Positions 1 through 11,255 of a stretch of 64,000 nt of DNA are shown in pieces. Position numbers and translations under genes: made by a program. The notes beneath the pieces were generated by a model. That model was given only the letters and a program-made list of their open reading frames with translations, did no database searches and was not told the DNA's origin. The stretch is from Actinomycetales bacterium UBA1416 (lineage in GTDB: Bacteria > Actinomycetota > Actinomycetes > Actinomycetales > Actinomycetaceae), in the NCBI GenBank assembly GCA_002304945.1, contig DBPQ01000106.1, forward strand, positions 22,364-86,363, written 5' to 3'. Positions within the stretch are counted from its first letter, which is position 1; every line of letters begins with the position of its first letter.

Positions 1-417
1 ATCACGGTGATCCACGAGTTCGACCACTTCCAGGCCGAGCCCTTCATCGTGGCCGAGGCCACGGCGAACCCGAAGATCAGCTTCCTCATGAACCAGCGCG
101 TGCTGGGCTTCGACGGGGAATCCGCGCTCGAGGTGGTGCGCAGCGAGGACAAGGCGACCGGAGAGTCCCGTGAACTACCGGTTGACGGTTGCTTCGTGTT
201 CATCGGCTACGTCCCGAACTCCGAGGCCCTGGCCGGACAGGTGGGCCTGAACGAGCGCGGTGAGGTGATCACGGACGAGGCGCTGCGAACGGACGTCCCC
301 GGCGTCTTCGCCGCGGGTGACGTGCGCACCAAGCGCATCCGGCAGGTCACCACCGCCGTCTCCGACGGCACGATCGCCGCGCTCACCGCGCTCGAGTACC
401 TGAAGTCGGTCGCGTGA
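1..417 (+). CDS. trxB: Thioredoxin reductase, C-terminal part (cut by window edge)
   Basis: Flavoprotein that passes electrons from NADPH through FAD to thioredoxin in the cytoplasm. Only the last 138 residues are in the window and the frame is open to base 1, so the start, most of the NADPH domain and the redox CxxC lie outside. Visible are FIGYVPNSEAL and the C-terminal FAD motif GVFAAGDVR followed by RQVTTAVSDGTIAA, as in bacterial TrxB. The stop overlaps the next start by four bases (GTGA), so it is probably cotranscribed with the ArsR gene. AhpF has a similar C-terminus and cannot be fully excluded from this fragment. Confidence 0.88.
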   Translation: MTVIHEFDHFQAEPFIVAEATANPKISFLMNQRVLGFDGESALEVVRSEDKATGESRELPVDGCFVFIGYVPNSEALAGQVGLNERGEVITDEALRTDVPGVFAAGDVRTKRIRQVTTAVSDGTIAALTALEYLKSVA

Positions 418-716
418 CCGACTTCGTGACCGGAGCCTGCAGGGCGCTCGCCCACCCCGTGCGGCGGGCGCTCCTGCAGTCCCTGTCCACCGGCGAGTGC
501 GACGTCGGGCACCTCTGCACCGGTCGGGAGCTGGACCAGCCCACCGTGTCGAAGCACCTCGCTGCGCTCCGGCGCGCCGGGCTGGTCCAGGCCCGCGTCG
601 ATGGGCCCAGACGCTGCTACTCCCTCCTCCACGAGGACACGGTGCGGCAGCTGCTCGCGGCGCTCGACCAACTCGAGAGCGAGGCCATGGACGACGGCGG
701 CACGTCAGTCCCGTAA
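414..716 (+). CDS. ArsR-family winged-helix regulator
   Basis: A 100-residue DNA-binding repressor of the ArsR/SmtB type. The winged helix covers about residues 9-85: ALAHPVRRALLQSL, then the recognition helix QPTVSKHLAALRRAGLV, and a wing ending RRCYSLL. Cysteines stand at residues 9, 29, 35 and 66; two of them lie in GECDVGHLC, where metal-sensing ArsR proteins place ligands, so a metal or thiol signal is possible. The GTG start overlaps the thioredoxin reductase stop. That linkage suggests control of, or by, thiol redox state, which is inference. No operator was identified because the operon promoter is outside the window. Confidence 0.85.
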   Translation: MTDFVTGACRALAHPVRRALLQSLSTGECDVGHLCTGRELDQPTVSKHLAALRRAGLVQARVDGPRRCYSLLHEDTVRQLLAALDQLESEAMDDGGTSVP

Positions 717-762
717 CACGACCCTCCCGCCCCCATCGCTCGCCGAGGTGCGGCGATCGGGG

Positions 763-768
763 CATGAT
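763..768 (+). promoter_or_regulatory. -10 box (CATGAT) for the aldehyde dehydrogenase gene
   Basis: CATGAT is separated by exactly six bases from the ATG at 775, and no Shine-Dalgarno sequence fits between them. This is the layout of a leaderless actinobacterial transcript. The -35 region is not distinctive. Confidence 0.5.
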
Positions 769-774
769 CGAACC

Positions 775-2226
775 ATGCTGGACACATTCGAACTGATCGC
801 GAAGCTCCCGACCTCCCACTACATCAACGGCGAGTGGACCGGCGGCGAGGGCACGCTCGACGTCATCAACCCCGCCACCGGCAAGCCCATCACCCAGGTT
901 GCGGACGCCTCCGCCGAGGTCGCCATGTCCGCCCTCGACGCCGCCGTCGCCGCCCAGGACGAGTGGGCGGCCACGGACCCGCGCGTGCGCGGCGAACTCC
1001 TGCGGGCCGCCTACGAGCGCATCATCGAGCGGGCGGACGACTTCGCCACCGTCATGACCATGGAGATGGGCAAGGTGCTCGCCGAGTCCCGGGGCGAGGT
1101 GACGTACGGTGCCGAGTTCTTCCGCTGGTTCGCGGAGGAGGCAGTGCGGGTCCATGGACGCTACGGCGTCGCGCCCAGCGGCGGGAACCGCATCATCACC
1201 ATGAAGCAACCGGTGGGGCCGGCCCTCGCCATCACCCCCTGGAACTTCCCGCTGGCGATGGGGACCAGGAAGATCGGGCCGGCGCTCGCGGCCGGCTGCA
1301 CGATCGTGCTGAAGCCGGCGTCCGCCACCCCGCTCACGTCGCTGCTGCTGATGGAGGTGCTGCACGAGGTGGGGGTGCCGAAGGGTGTGGTGAACTGCTT
1401 CGTCTCCTCGCGTTCCGGATCCACCGTGGCACCCCTGATCGCCGATCCACGCCTCCGCAAGCTCACATTCACCGGCTCCACCGAGGTGGGGAAGCGATTG
1501 CTCGAGCAGGCCTCCCAGCGGGTGCTCCGCACCTCGATGGAGCTCGGCGGCAACGCCCCGTTCCTCGTGCTGGAGTCCGCGGACCTCGACCGTGCGGTCG
1601 AGGGCGCCGTCGCCGCCAAGATGCGGAACATCGGCGAGGCGTGCACTGCAGCCAACCGGTTCCTCGTCCACAGCTCGCTGGCCGAGGAGTTCACCCGCCG
1701 CCTCGGGGAGCGCATCGGTGGCATGACGGTGGGCAACGGGTTGGAGCAGGCCTCCGAGGTGGGCCCCATCATCAGCGCCGAGGCCGTTGACGACATCCTG
1801 CAGCTCGTGAACGATGCCGTCGACGACGGCGCCACCGTGGTCACCGGCGGGTCGCGCATCGAGGGTGAGGGCTTCTTCATGAAGCCGACCGTGCTCGCCG
1901 ACGTCCGCACCACCTCCCGGGTCGTTCGCGAGGAGATCTTCGGTCCGGTTGCCCCGGTGATGACCTTCGACACCGCGGAGGAGGCGATCGAGATCGCCAA
2001 CTCCACCGAGTTCGGGCTGATCGCGTACGTGTTCGGTCAGGACATCTCCGAGGCGGTGCGGGTGGCCGAGGGGTTGCACACCGGAATGGTCGGCCTCAAC
2101 TCGGGCGTGATCTCCAACCCGGCGGCGCCCTTCGGAGGGGTGAAGGAGTCCGGCCTCGGCCGTGAGGGCGGCTTCGAGGGCATCGAGGAATACCTCGAGA
2201 CGAAGTACGTGGGTCTGTCGCTCTGA
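775..2226 (+). CDS. gabD: NAD(P)-dependent succinate-semialdehyde dehydrogenase
   Basis: Oxidises an aldehyde, most likely succinic semialdehyde, to the acid with NAD(P), as at the end of the GABA shunt. The 483-residue length is typical. Motifs in order: the substrate/cofactor segment AITPWNFPLAMGTRKIGPAL, cofactor-binding FTGSTEVGK, the glutamate in MELGGNAPF, the catalytic cysteine in GEACTAANR, and EEIFGPVAPV near the C-terminus. The ATG at 775 follows a leaderless -10. No GABA transaminase is adjacent, so the physiological substrate is inferred from family resemblance. A perfect hairpin follows the gene. Confidence 0.85.
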   Translation: MLDTFELIAKLPTSHYINGEWTGGEGTLDVINPATGKPITQVADASAEVAMSALDAAVAAQDEWAATDPRVRGELLRAAYERIIERADDFATVMTMEMGKVLAESRGEVTYGAEFFRWFAEEAVRVHGRYGVAPSGGNRIITMKQPVGPALAITPWNFPLAMGTRKIGPALAAGCTIVLKPASATPLTSLLLMEVLHEVGVPKGVVNCFVSSRSGSTVAPLIADPRLRKLTFTGSTEVGKRLLEQASQRVLRTSMELGGNAPFLVLESADLDRAVEGAVAAKMRNIGEACTAANRFLVHSSLAEEFTRRLGERIGGMTVGNGLEQASEVGPIISAEAVDDILQLVNDAVDDGATVVTGGSRIEGEGFFMKPTVLADVRTTSRVVREEIFGPVAPVMTFDTAEEAIEIANSTEFGLIAYVFGQDISEAVRVAEGLHTGMVGLNSGVISNPAAPFGGVKESGLGREGGFEGIEEYLETKYVGLSL

Positions 2227-2242
2227 CAGCGCAGCCACGCGT

Positions 2243-2271
2243 GGACGCCGGCGCGGGACTCGCCGGCGTCC
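2243..2271 (+). terminator. Hairpin terminator candidate after the aldehyde dehydrogenase gene
   Basis: Perfect 11-bp stem GGACGCCGGCG / CGCCGGCGTCC with a 7-base loop, starting 17 bases after the stop. No T-run follows, which is common for actinobacterial terminators. Confidence 0.6.
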
Positions 2272-2288
2272 GTGTCAGTGGGTGTCGT

Positions 2289-2294
2289 TAGCGT
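2289..2294 (+). promoter_or_regulatory. -10 box (TAGCGT) for the YbjN-like gene
   Basis: TAGCGT lies between the hairpin and the ATG at 2343. A leader of about 40 bases follows and carries the ribosome site GGGAGGTCACG before the start. Confidence 0.4.
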
Positions 2295-2342
2295 GGTGAG
2301 TGGCCGGAGGTACCGGCCGTCCGCCGACATCGGGAGGTCACG

Positions 2343-2858
2343 ATGCACCACCACTGCCGGAGTTTCGAGGAGCGCGAGGTCGCGCTGATGCACCTGCGTT
2401 CGCACGTGGAGCGTTGCCTCCAGGACGTGTGGGACACCCACGATCTCGTGGTGGATGACGACGGCGACTACCCGTTCCGCCGCGGCACCGCCGTCGGGTG
2501 GGTGTCGGTCCGCCGGGCCCTGCCCCTGCGGGTCAGCGTGTTCGCCCACGCGGCCTACGAGCTGCGCCGGTCGGCCCGGCTGCTGGAGGAGATCAACGAC
2601 CTCAACTCGGCCGCCCGATGGGCGAAGATCGCGCTTGACGACGGTGTCGTGCTGGTGGGGGTGGATCTACCGGACTCGGCGGTGAACCGAATCAGCCTTG
2701 CGGACGCCATCGACGCCGTGGGCACGTTGGCGGATGAGGTCGGCCCGGTCCTGGCTGCCGTTTTCGGTGGCACCACGCCGATCCCTCTCAACGCTGTGGA
2801 CCCGGCCTGGGCGGCCGACGAGACCACGGACGAGACCACCGACGAGCAGGCGTCGTGA
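2343..2858 (+). CDS. YbjN / type III-chaperone-like domain protein
   Basis: A 171-residue cytoplasmic protein with the profile of the YbjN and CesT-like chaperone fold: an N-terminal helix, a strand pair around LVVDDDGDYPFRRGTAVGWV, a strand around LRVSVFAHAAYEL, then the helix LLEEINDLNSAARWAKIAL that is characteristic of the family, followed by DDGVVLVGVDLP and a C-terminal helix. The tail repeats DETTDETTDE and is probably disordered. Family members bind peptides or partner proteins; no client can be deduced here. The ATG has a good upstream site (GGGAGG). It stands alone, with its own promoter and a separate downstream gene. Confidence 0.65.
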   Translation: MHHHCRSFEEREVALMHLRSHVERCLQDVWDTHDLVVDDDGDYPFRRGTAVGWVSVRRALPLRVSVFAHAAYELRRSARLLEEINDLNSAARWAKIALDDGVVLVGVDLPDSAVNRISLADAIDAVGTLADEVGPVLAAVFGGTTPIPLNAVDPAWAADETTDETTDEQAS

Positions 2859-2888
2859 GGGCACGGCGTTCGTGTCAGTGGCCGGTTG

Positions 2889-2894
2889 GATGAT
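2889..2894 (+). promoter_or_regulatory. -10 box (GATGAT) for the DUF222-HNH gene
   Basis: GATGAT followed by seven bases and ATG at 2902. This decides the start: the in-frame ATGs at 2890 and 2893 fall inside the -10 box. Confidence 0.4.
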
Positions 2895-2901
2895 GGGTTT
2901 C

Positions 2902-4374
2902 ATGGACGCAGGGGTGGTGCACGAGTTCCGGCGCAACGGCCGGAGCGCACTCGAGATCGGCACGCAGGTCGCCCTCCTGGACCGTGCGGGGGCAGGAGCG
3001 CAGGCTGTCGCCCTCCTCGAGGGCTTCGCCGACCGGGAGGCTTCGGAGGAGGCGCTCCTGGCCGGAGTCCGGGCAGCGGCACGTGCGGTGGCCCACGCGG
3101 AGTGGTTGAAGGCGCGGTACGCCGCACGGCTCGCAGCCTGCGCCCGGCTGGAGTACCCGGACTACACGGGCGTCATCAACGTGGCTGCCGAGGAGATCTC
3201 GCTGAGCCTGCGAATCAGCCCCCGGGAGGCCGAACGGTACGTCTCGGTGGGCCGGGCGATCGCGGGCGCGTTCTGGGCCACAGGTGCGGCGCTCGAGGAG
3301 GCCACGATCTCCTTCGACCATGCCTGGGTGATCGTGGACTGCCTCTCCACCGTGGATCTCGGCGTGGCGATCCCCGTGGAGGGCAAGGCGTTGGAACGGG
3401 CGCGCGACCGCACTCCAGCGGAACTGCGGCGGGACATCGCCCGCCTGCTGGTGGAGTTCGACCCCGAGGGCGCGAACGATCGTGCCGCGGTGGCCGCAGG
3501 CAAGCGAAGGGTCGGGCGGGTGCGCCCGGCGGCGGACGGAATGGCTCGGATGTCCCTCTTCCTGCGCGCACCGGACGCTGTCTCCCTTGACACCGCCCTC
3601 GACGCCGCCGCGACAGCAGCGCACGCCGCCGGTGATTCCCGCACGACGGACCAACTGCGCGCCGACGTCCTTGCAGGATGGGCCGCCACGGCACTCTCCC
3701 GTGGGACAGCCGTCACGCTGGCCGACGGCACCACCGTGACATCCGCTCCGTCGACCATCGCCGTCACCGTCCCGCTCGAGGTGATCATGAGGGCCCTGCC
3801 GGGCTTCACACCGCCCTCCTCCGTGGCGGACACGCTCCGCGGCGAGCTCGGTGGCGATCCCGACCGTGGGGTGAGCCGTGCGGAGTCCACGCACGGAACC
3901 ACGGCGGCAGGGCCGGCGGACGGCCATCGCATCGAGGCTCCCTGGCTCGAGGGCTACGGTCCGATCAGCCCCGCCGTCGCACTCCTCCTCGCCGCCGGCG
4001 GCACGTGGCAACGCATCGTCACCGACACGTTGACGGGGGATCCCCTGGACGTGGGCCGTCACAGGTATCGTGCACCGGCGGGCCTCACCACAGCACTCCG
4101 GATCCGGGATCACACATGCGTCCGCCCGGGATGCTCGGTCCCATCCGGCCGGTGCGACCGGGACCACCTCCACGAGTGGTCCGACGGCGGGGTCACATCC
4201 CTCGCGAACCAGGCCCCGGAGTGCTCCTGGCATCACCGCGTGAAGAGTGCGGGAGCGGCAGCGGTAACCGTGCGCGCACCGGATGGATCACGCACCTGGA
4301 CCTCCCGGCTGGGGCGTTACCGTCGACCACCCGAACGGGATCCTCGCCTGCGCGATGGACCGCCACCCTTCTGA
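2902..4374 (+). CDS. DUF222 and HNH-endonuclease domain protein
   Basis: A 490-residue protein of the DUF222-HNH family, found in many copies in actinobacteria and related to 13E12-repeat proteins of mycobacteria. The N-terminal two-thirds is the alpha-helical DUF222 domain. The C-terminus holds the HNH nuclease: CVRPGCS (zinc cysteines), then DRDHLHEWSDGG with the catalytic histidine, LANQAPECSWHHRVK with the final histidines and a further cysteine. All metal and catalytic residues appear intact. Function is not established for the family; homing, mobile-element and DNA-repair roles have been proposed. A variable GDPDRGVSRAESTHG linker lies around residue 320. It sits alone between unrelated genes with no repeats marking an element boundary. 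Confidence 0.85.
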   Translation: MDAGVVHEFRRNGRSALEIGTQVALLDRAGAGAQAVALLEGFADREASEEALLAGVRAAARAVAHAEWLKARYAARLAACARLEYPDYTGVINVAAEEISLSLRISPREAERYVSVGRAIAGAFWATGAALEEATISFDHAWVIVDCLSTVDLGVAIPVEGKALERARDRTPAELRRDIARLLVEFDPEGANDRAAVAAGKRRVGRVRPAADGMARMSLFLRAPDAVSLDTALDAAATAAHAAGDSRTTDQLRADVLAGWAATALSRGTAVTLADGTTVTSAPSTIAVTVPLEVIMRALPGFTPPSSVADTLRGELGGDPDRGVSRAESTHGTTAAGPADGHRIEAPWLEGYGPISPAVALLLAAGGTWQRIVTDTLTGDPLDVGRHRYRAPAGLTTALRIRDHTCVRPGCSVPSGRCDRDHLHEWSDGGVTSLANQAPECSWHHRVKSAGAAAVTVRAPDGSRTWTSRLGRYRRPPERDPRLRDGPPPF

Positions 4375-4381
4375 AGTGCCC

Positions 4382-4411
4382 TTGGCGGACTCAACGCACA
4401 ATGAGTAGTCT
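4382..4411 (+). promoter_or_regulatory. Leaderless promoter with an ACTCA/TGAGT inverted repeat
   Basis: TTGGCG (4382-4387), 18 bp spacing, TAGTCT (4406-4411), then six bases to the ATG at 4418. Between the boxes lies the inverted repeat ACTCA (4389-4393), 8 bases, TGAGT (4402-4406), positioned where a repressor could block the promoter. Confidence 0.55.
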
Positions 4412-4417
4412 ACCCAG

Positions 4418-5389
4418 ATGGCGGACACCGTGATGAATTGGCTGATGGATGCTACCGAATCGGACCCTGCCATCCGCTGGCAGGTGATGCGCGACCTCCG
4501 CGATGCCCCGGATTCCGAGTGGGAGCCGGAGCGGGCACGGGTCGCCACCGAGGGCTGGGGGGCGTGCCTGCTCGCCCTGGCGGATGAGGCAGGGGGGTGG
4601 GCCGGGGGCGCCCACTTCCCGGCTGACTACGTCTGGGGTGGCGATGAGGAGGGACAACCCTGGACCGCGACCTCGCACGTCCTGGCGCTGCTCCGCGAGT
4701 TCGGGTTGCCCCCTGCTGCCCTGGCTGGGCAGGTCGACCTCATCGGGCGGACCGTCCACTGGGAGTACGCCGACGAGCCCTACTGGGAGGGCGAGGTGGA
4801 ACCGTGCATCAACGGGGCGCTGGTGGCGAACGGTGCGTACTTCGGCGTCGACATGTCCCCGGTGGTGGAACGGCTGGTGGGGGAGCGGCTCGAGGACGGC
4901 GGCTGGAACTGCGAGGCCGAGAACGGCTCGGTGCGCTCCTCCTTCGACACCACGATCAACGTGCTGGAGGGACTGCTCGAGTTCGAGCGCGCCACGGGCG
5001 GCACGGCCGCCTCGCGGGAGGCGCGCCGCACAGGGGAGGAGTACCTCCTTCAGCGTCACCTCTTCCGGCGGCTCTCGACCGGCGAACCCGCCGACCACCG
5101 CTACCTGTACCTCCTCCACCCCAACCGCTGGCACTACGACGTGCTCCGCGCGCTGGACCACTTCCGTGCGGCCGCCGTCCTCGCCGGCACGCCACCCGAT
5201 CCACGCTTGGCCGAGGCGATCGAACACGTCCGCTCCCGGCGCCGCGAGGACGGCCGCTGGCCGCTCGACTGGAACCCGGTGGGCCGCGCCTGGTTCGACG
5301 TCGACGACGGCGCCGATCAACCCTCCCGCTGGATCACCCTGCGGGCCCTTCGGGTCCTCCGCTGGTGGGAGGACGCTGCGGCACGCTGA
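4418..5389 (+). CDS. Squalene-cyclase-like alpha/alpha-toroid protein
   Basis: A 323-residue protein built of helical repeats like those of squalene cyclases and prenyltransferases. Two diagnostic turns are visible: LEDGGWNCEAENGS with the following helix SFDTTINVLEGLLEFE, and REDGRWPLDWNPVGR before SRWITLRALRVLRWW. It has no DxDD or DDTA cyclase acid motif and is about half the length of a true squalene-hopene cyclase, so it is unlikely to make a triterpene. Homologues in actinobacteria are usually called squalene cyclase by fold only. No isoprenoid genes are nearby. The start is fixed by the leaderless promoter. Confidence 0.6.
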   Translation: MADTVMNWLMDATESDPAIRWQVMRDLRDAPDSEWEPERARVATEGWGACLLALADEAGGWAGGAHFPADYVWGGDEEGQPWTATSHVLALLREFGLPPAALAGQVDLIGRTVHWEYADEPYWEGEVEPCINGALVANGAYFGVDMSPVVERLVGERLEDGGWNCEAENGSVRSSFDTTINVLEGLLEFERATGGTAASREARRTGEEYLLQRHLFRRLSTGEPADHRYLYLLHPNRWHYDVLRALDHFRAAAVLAGTPPDPRLAEAIEHVRSRRREDGRWPLDWNPVGRAWFDVDDGADQPSRWITLRALRVLRWWEDAAAR

Positions 5390-5407
5390 ACGGCCCGCGG
5401 CCCCCGT

Positions 5408-5776
5408 TCAGGCGCCGGCGATGGCGAAGAACATCGGGCTGAAGTAGGGAATGAGCCACACCGCCCAGACGAACACGCTGAAGCGGTGGAACCTCGTGAG
5501 CGCCTCCTCGTCCTGCCTGCGGAGCACAACGAACGCCCACGCCGCGTGCACCACCATCAGCAGGATGGCGATGAGGCCCGAGATGCCGTGCACGTCTGCG
5601 GTCATGCCACCCACGTACTCGAACATGAGGCCGGTCCCGAGGGTGTCGAACGCGAGCCCGAGCACGAAAAAGGCGAAGTGCCACCACTTCAGCCGCTTCT
5701 GGAGGCGTTCCGACCACACGCCGATGGTGTAGGACACGAGCGCGAGGGTGATGAAGGTGCTTGCCAGGGGGCTCAC
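5408..5776 (-). CDS. HsmA-like (TIGR03987) small membrane protein
   Basis: A 122-residue integral membrane protein with four predicted helices: near FITLALVSYTIGVW, the KWWHFAFFVLGLAFDTLGTG segment, the GISGLIAILLMVVHAAWAF segment, and FSVFVWAVWLIPYFSPMFF. The pattern of histidines and tryptophans in the helices matches the TIGR03987/HsmA family, whose role is unknown. It starts with GTG (SD-like GGAACG) 12 bases after the preceding minus-strand membrane gene and is probably cotranscribed with it. It converges on the toroid-protein gene with an 18-base gap. Confidence 0.65.
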   Translation of the reverse strand: MSPLASTFITLALVSYTIGVWSERLQKRLKWWHFAFFVLGLAFDTLGTGLMFEYVGGMTADVHGISGLIAILLMVVHAAWAFVVLRRQDEEALTRFHRFSVFVWAVWLIPYFSPMFFAIAGA

Positions 5777-5788
5777 GGGACGTTCCGA

Positions 5789-6247
5789 TCAGTAGGTCAA
5801 CCAGATCTTGAACCACACGACCGCGAACGCCGCGATCGCCACCGCGAGCGCGATTCCCGCCGACCGGCCGCGACTCTCTCCCCGCTGCCGCGCGATCGCG
5901 TACCCCGTCAGAGCGGGAATGGCCGCCAACAGCCACAGGGTGGCGGTGAGCGCCAGGTTCATCCGATCGATCACGATGAAGGGCACCACGGCCACGGCCG
6001 CCACCGCCAACCCGCCCGCCAGCTGGGCGACACCCTCCTTGACGAGCATGGCGTCGAGGTCCGCCCGATCGACCAGTTGCACCGCGAGGCTGAACGCCAG
6101 CCAGTGCATCAGCAGGAGGCCGACGGCGATCCCGAACACCTCCGCCACCACGATCCACTTCGAGGGCAGGAGTTCCGAAGGGATGATGAGCGCGGTCGCC
6201 CACAGCGCCAGGGCGAGGTAGAGCGCCGAGACCACGAACTCCCGCAT
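5789..6247 (-). CDS. Unrecognised multi-pass membrane protein
   Basis: About 152 residues, nearly all hydrophobic, with four to five predicted helices: VVSALYLALALWATALII, WIVVAEVFGIAVGLLLMHWL, LAGGLAVAAVAVVPFIVI, LALTATLWLLAAIPALTG and a C-terminal helix ending VVWFKIWLTY. A short cytoplasmic-type stretch ARQRGESRGRS precedes the last helix. I do not recognise the family. The ATG at 6247 is preferred because it begins just before the first helix; a GTG two codons upstream (6253) sits better relative to AGGACGAGAAG and may be the real start. First gene of a likely pair with the HsmA-like protein. Confidence 0.6.
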   Translation of the reverse strand: MREFVVSALYLALALWATALIIPSELLPSKWIVVAEVFGIAVGLLLMHWLAFSLAVQLVDRADLDAMLVKEGVAQLAGGLAVAAVAVVPFIVIDRMNLALTATLWLLAAIPALTGYAIARQRGESRGRSAGIALAVAIAAFAVVWFKIWLTY

Positions 6248-6344
6248 CAGCACGGTCTTCTCGTCCTGCGCGCCTGCGGCCACCACGGCCTCCCATGCTC
6301 GGCGACCCGGCGGCACCGGGTCGGACAAGCAGCACGGTACCGCC

Positions 6345-6623
6345 TTGCCCCTGCGCGCGGACCGGGAGTCGCGGCCCGCCCTCACGTGGGCCGCCATCAC
6401 CCTCCTGTCCGGGACGGTGGCCTACTCCCTGCTGGAGGGATGGAGCCTGCTGGACTCGCTCTACTTCTCCGTGATCAGCCTCGCCACAGTGGGATACGGG
6501 GACCTCGCCCCGACCACGCCCCTGTCCAAGGTGTTCACCGTCTTCTACGTCCTCAACGGGATCGCGATCCTGTTGTCCCTCTTCGACCGGATCCGCGCTG
6601 TCCGGGCCGGCTCCCGGGACTAG
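6345..6623 (+). CDS. Two-helix potassium channel
   Basis: A 92-residue protein with the minimal KcsA-like layout: helix 1 (WAAITLLSGTVAYSLL), a pore helix LDSLYFSVISLA, the selectivity filter TVGYGD, and helix 2 (FTVFYVLNGIAILLSLF). The filter is perfect, so it should form a tetrameric potassium channel in the cytoplasmic membrane. There is no regulatory RCK domain. The start appears to be TTG at 6345, since no ATG or GTG is available before helix 1. It converges on the next gene, the two stop codons sharing the palindrome CTAG (6620-6623). Confidence 0.8.
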   Translation: MPLRADRESRPALTWAAITLLSGTVAYSLLEGWSLLDSLYFSVISLATVGYGDLAPTTPLSKVFTVFYVLNGIAILLSLFDRIRAVRAGSRD

Positions 6624-7620
6624 CGCCCGAGGGTCGTGACGATCGCCCGGTACTGGGCCCGTTCGAACCCGGCCGGGTCCGGCACCGAGGCGGCGGACAT
6701 GCTGCCCTGGAGCTGCCGCACCGAGTCGTACTCGTTGGCCTCGAGCCACTCCCGCACCTCAGCGAGCATCCGGGTCACGTTGCCCGGGCCCCGCCGCAGC
6801 ACCGACGACGTCGTGCACGCCACGTCCGCCCCCACGAGCAGCGCCTTCAGGACGTCCGCCCCGGTGTGCACACCCGAGGTGGCGGCGAGCGACGTGCCCG
6901 GCAGCTGGGACCGCAGGATGCCGAGCCAGCGCAGGGGCAGGCGGAGGTCGTCGCTCTCGGAGAGCGTCAGAGCCGGCTGCACGGTCAGGGACCCGAGGTC
7001 GATATCCGGGGCGTAGAACCGGTTGAACAGCACCAGCCCGTCCGCACCGCGCGACACCACGGCGGCGGCGAAATGGGCCACGGACGTGTAGAACGGCGAG
7101 AGCTTGACGGCGAACGGCACGCCCACCGCCGCGCGCACCGCACTGACGACGTCGAGCTTCTGCGCCTCCACCTCGGCCGCCGGCACCTGTGCGTCGGCGG
7201 CCACGGCGTACATGTTCAGCTCGATGGCGTCGGCGCCGGCCTCCACCAGGAGGGCGGCGTACCGTTCCCACCCGCCGGTGCCCGTTGCGTTCACGCTGGC
7301 GATCACCGGGATCCCGAGGGCCTCTTTCGCCCGTTTCACGAGCCGGACGTGCCGTTCCGGGCCCATCACGTATCCCTCGGCCGCCTCCGACAGCGGCGCG
7401 GACGCGAACTCGGCGAAACCCTCGCCGTCGTCGAGGAGGTCGGCGAGGCGGAGCTCCTCCTCGATCACGTCCTCCTCGAACAGGGACGGCAGGACGACGG
7501 CGGCCGCGCCGGCGTCCTCGAGCGCCCGGAGTCCGTCGAGGGTGCCGGTGAGGGGACCGGCGGAGGCGACCACGGGCCCCGCCAGCTCGAGCCCGAGGTA
7601 GCGCGTCGTCAGGTCGGCGG

Positions 7621-7624
<4 letters not shown>
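6620..7624 (-). CDS. Dihydroorotate-dehydrogenase-like flavoprotein linked to PFOR
   Basis: A 334-residue TIM-barrel flavoprotein of the DHODH/PreA family. It opens with TTRYLGLELAGPVVASAGPL, the N-terminal signature of DHODH-like proteins, and contains PFAVKLSPFYTSV (flavin-contacting lysine), ADGLVLFNRFY and TSGVHTGADVLKALLVGAD for phosphate binding. The ATG overlaps the stop of the pyruvate:ferredoxin oxidoreductase gene (ATGA), so it is the second gene of that operon. Such proteins repeatedly accompany NifJ-type enzymes, suggesting a redox job around ferredoxin rather than pyrimidine synthesis; the exact reaction is not known. Confidence 0.8.
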
Positions 7625-11202
<3,578 letters not shown>

Positions 11203-11229
11203 TGTCGCCCGCCTTCCGTCGTCGGAGCC

Positions 11230-11235
11230 AGACTA
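11230..11235 (-). promoter_or_regulatory. -10 box (TAGTCT) for the nifJ operon
   Basis: TAGTCT on the minus strand, 27 bases before the nifJ ATG at 11202, with GGAAGG in the short leader as ribosome site. Confidence 0.45.
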
Positions 11236-11255
11236 CGACGTGCTGGAATGGGGGA

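Noticed and set aside
175..2238. Long minus-strand open frame over the aldehyde dehydrogenase
   Set aside because: It is rich in Arg, Gly, His and Asp without any motif; it is the mirror of a real gene in GC-rich DNA. The same holds for the long opposite-strand frames at 7702-11259, 13290-15383, 17362-19638 and 31704-34685.
2902..4374. Mobile element around the HNH protein
   Set aside because: No inverted repeats, target duplications, intron-like flanks or broken host gene were seen.
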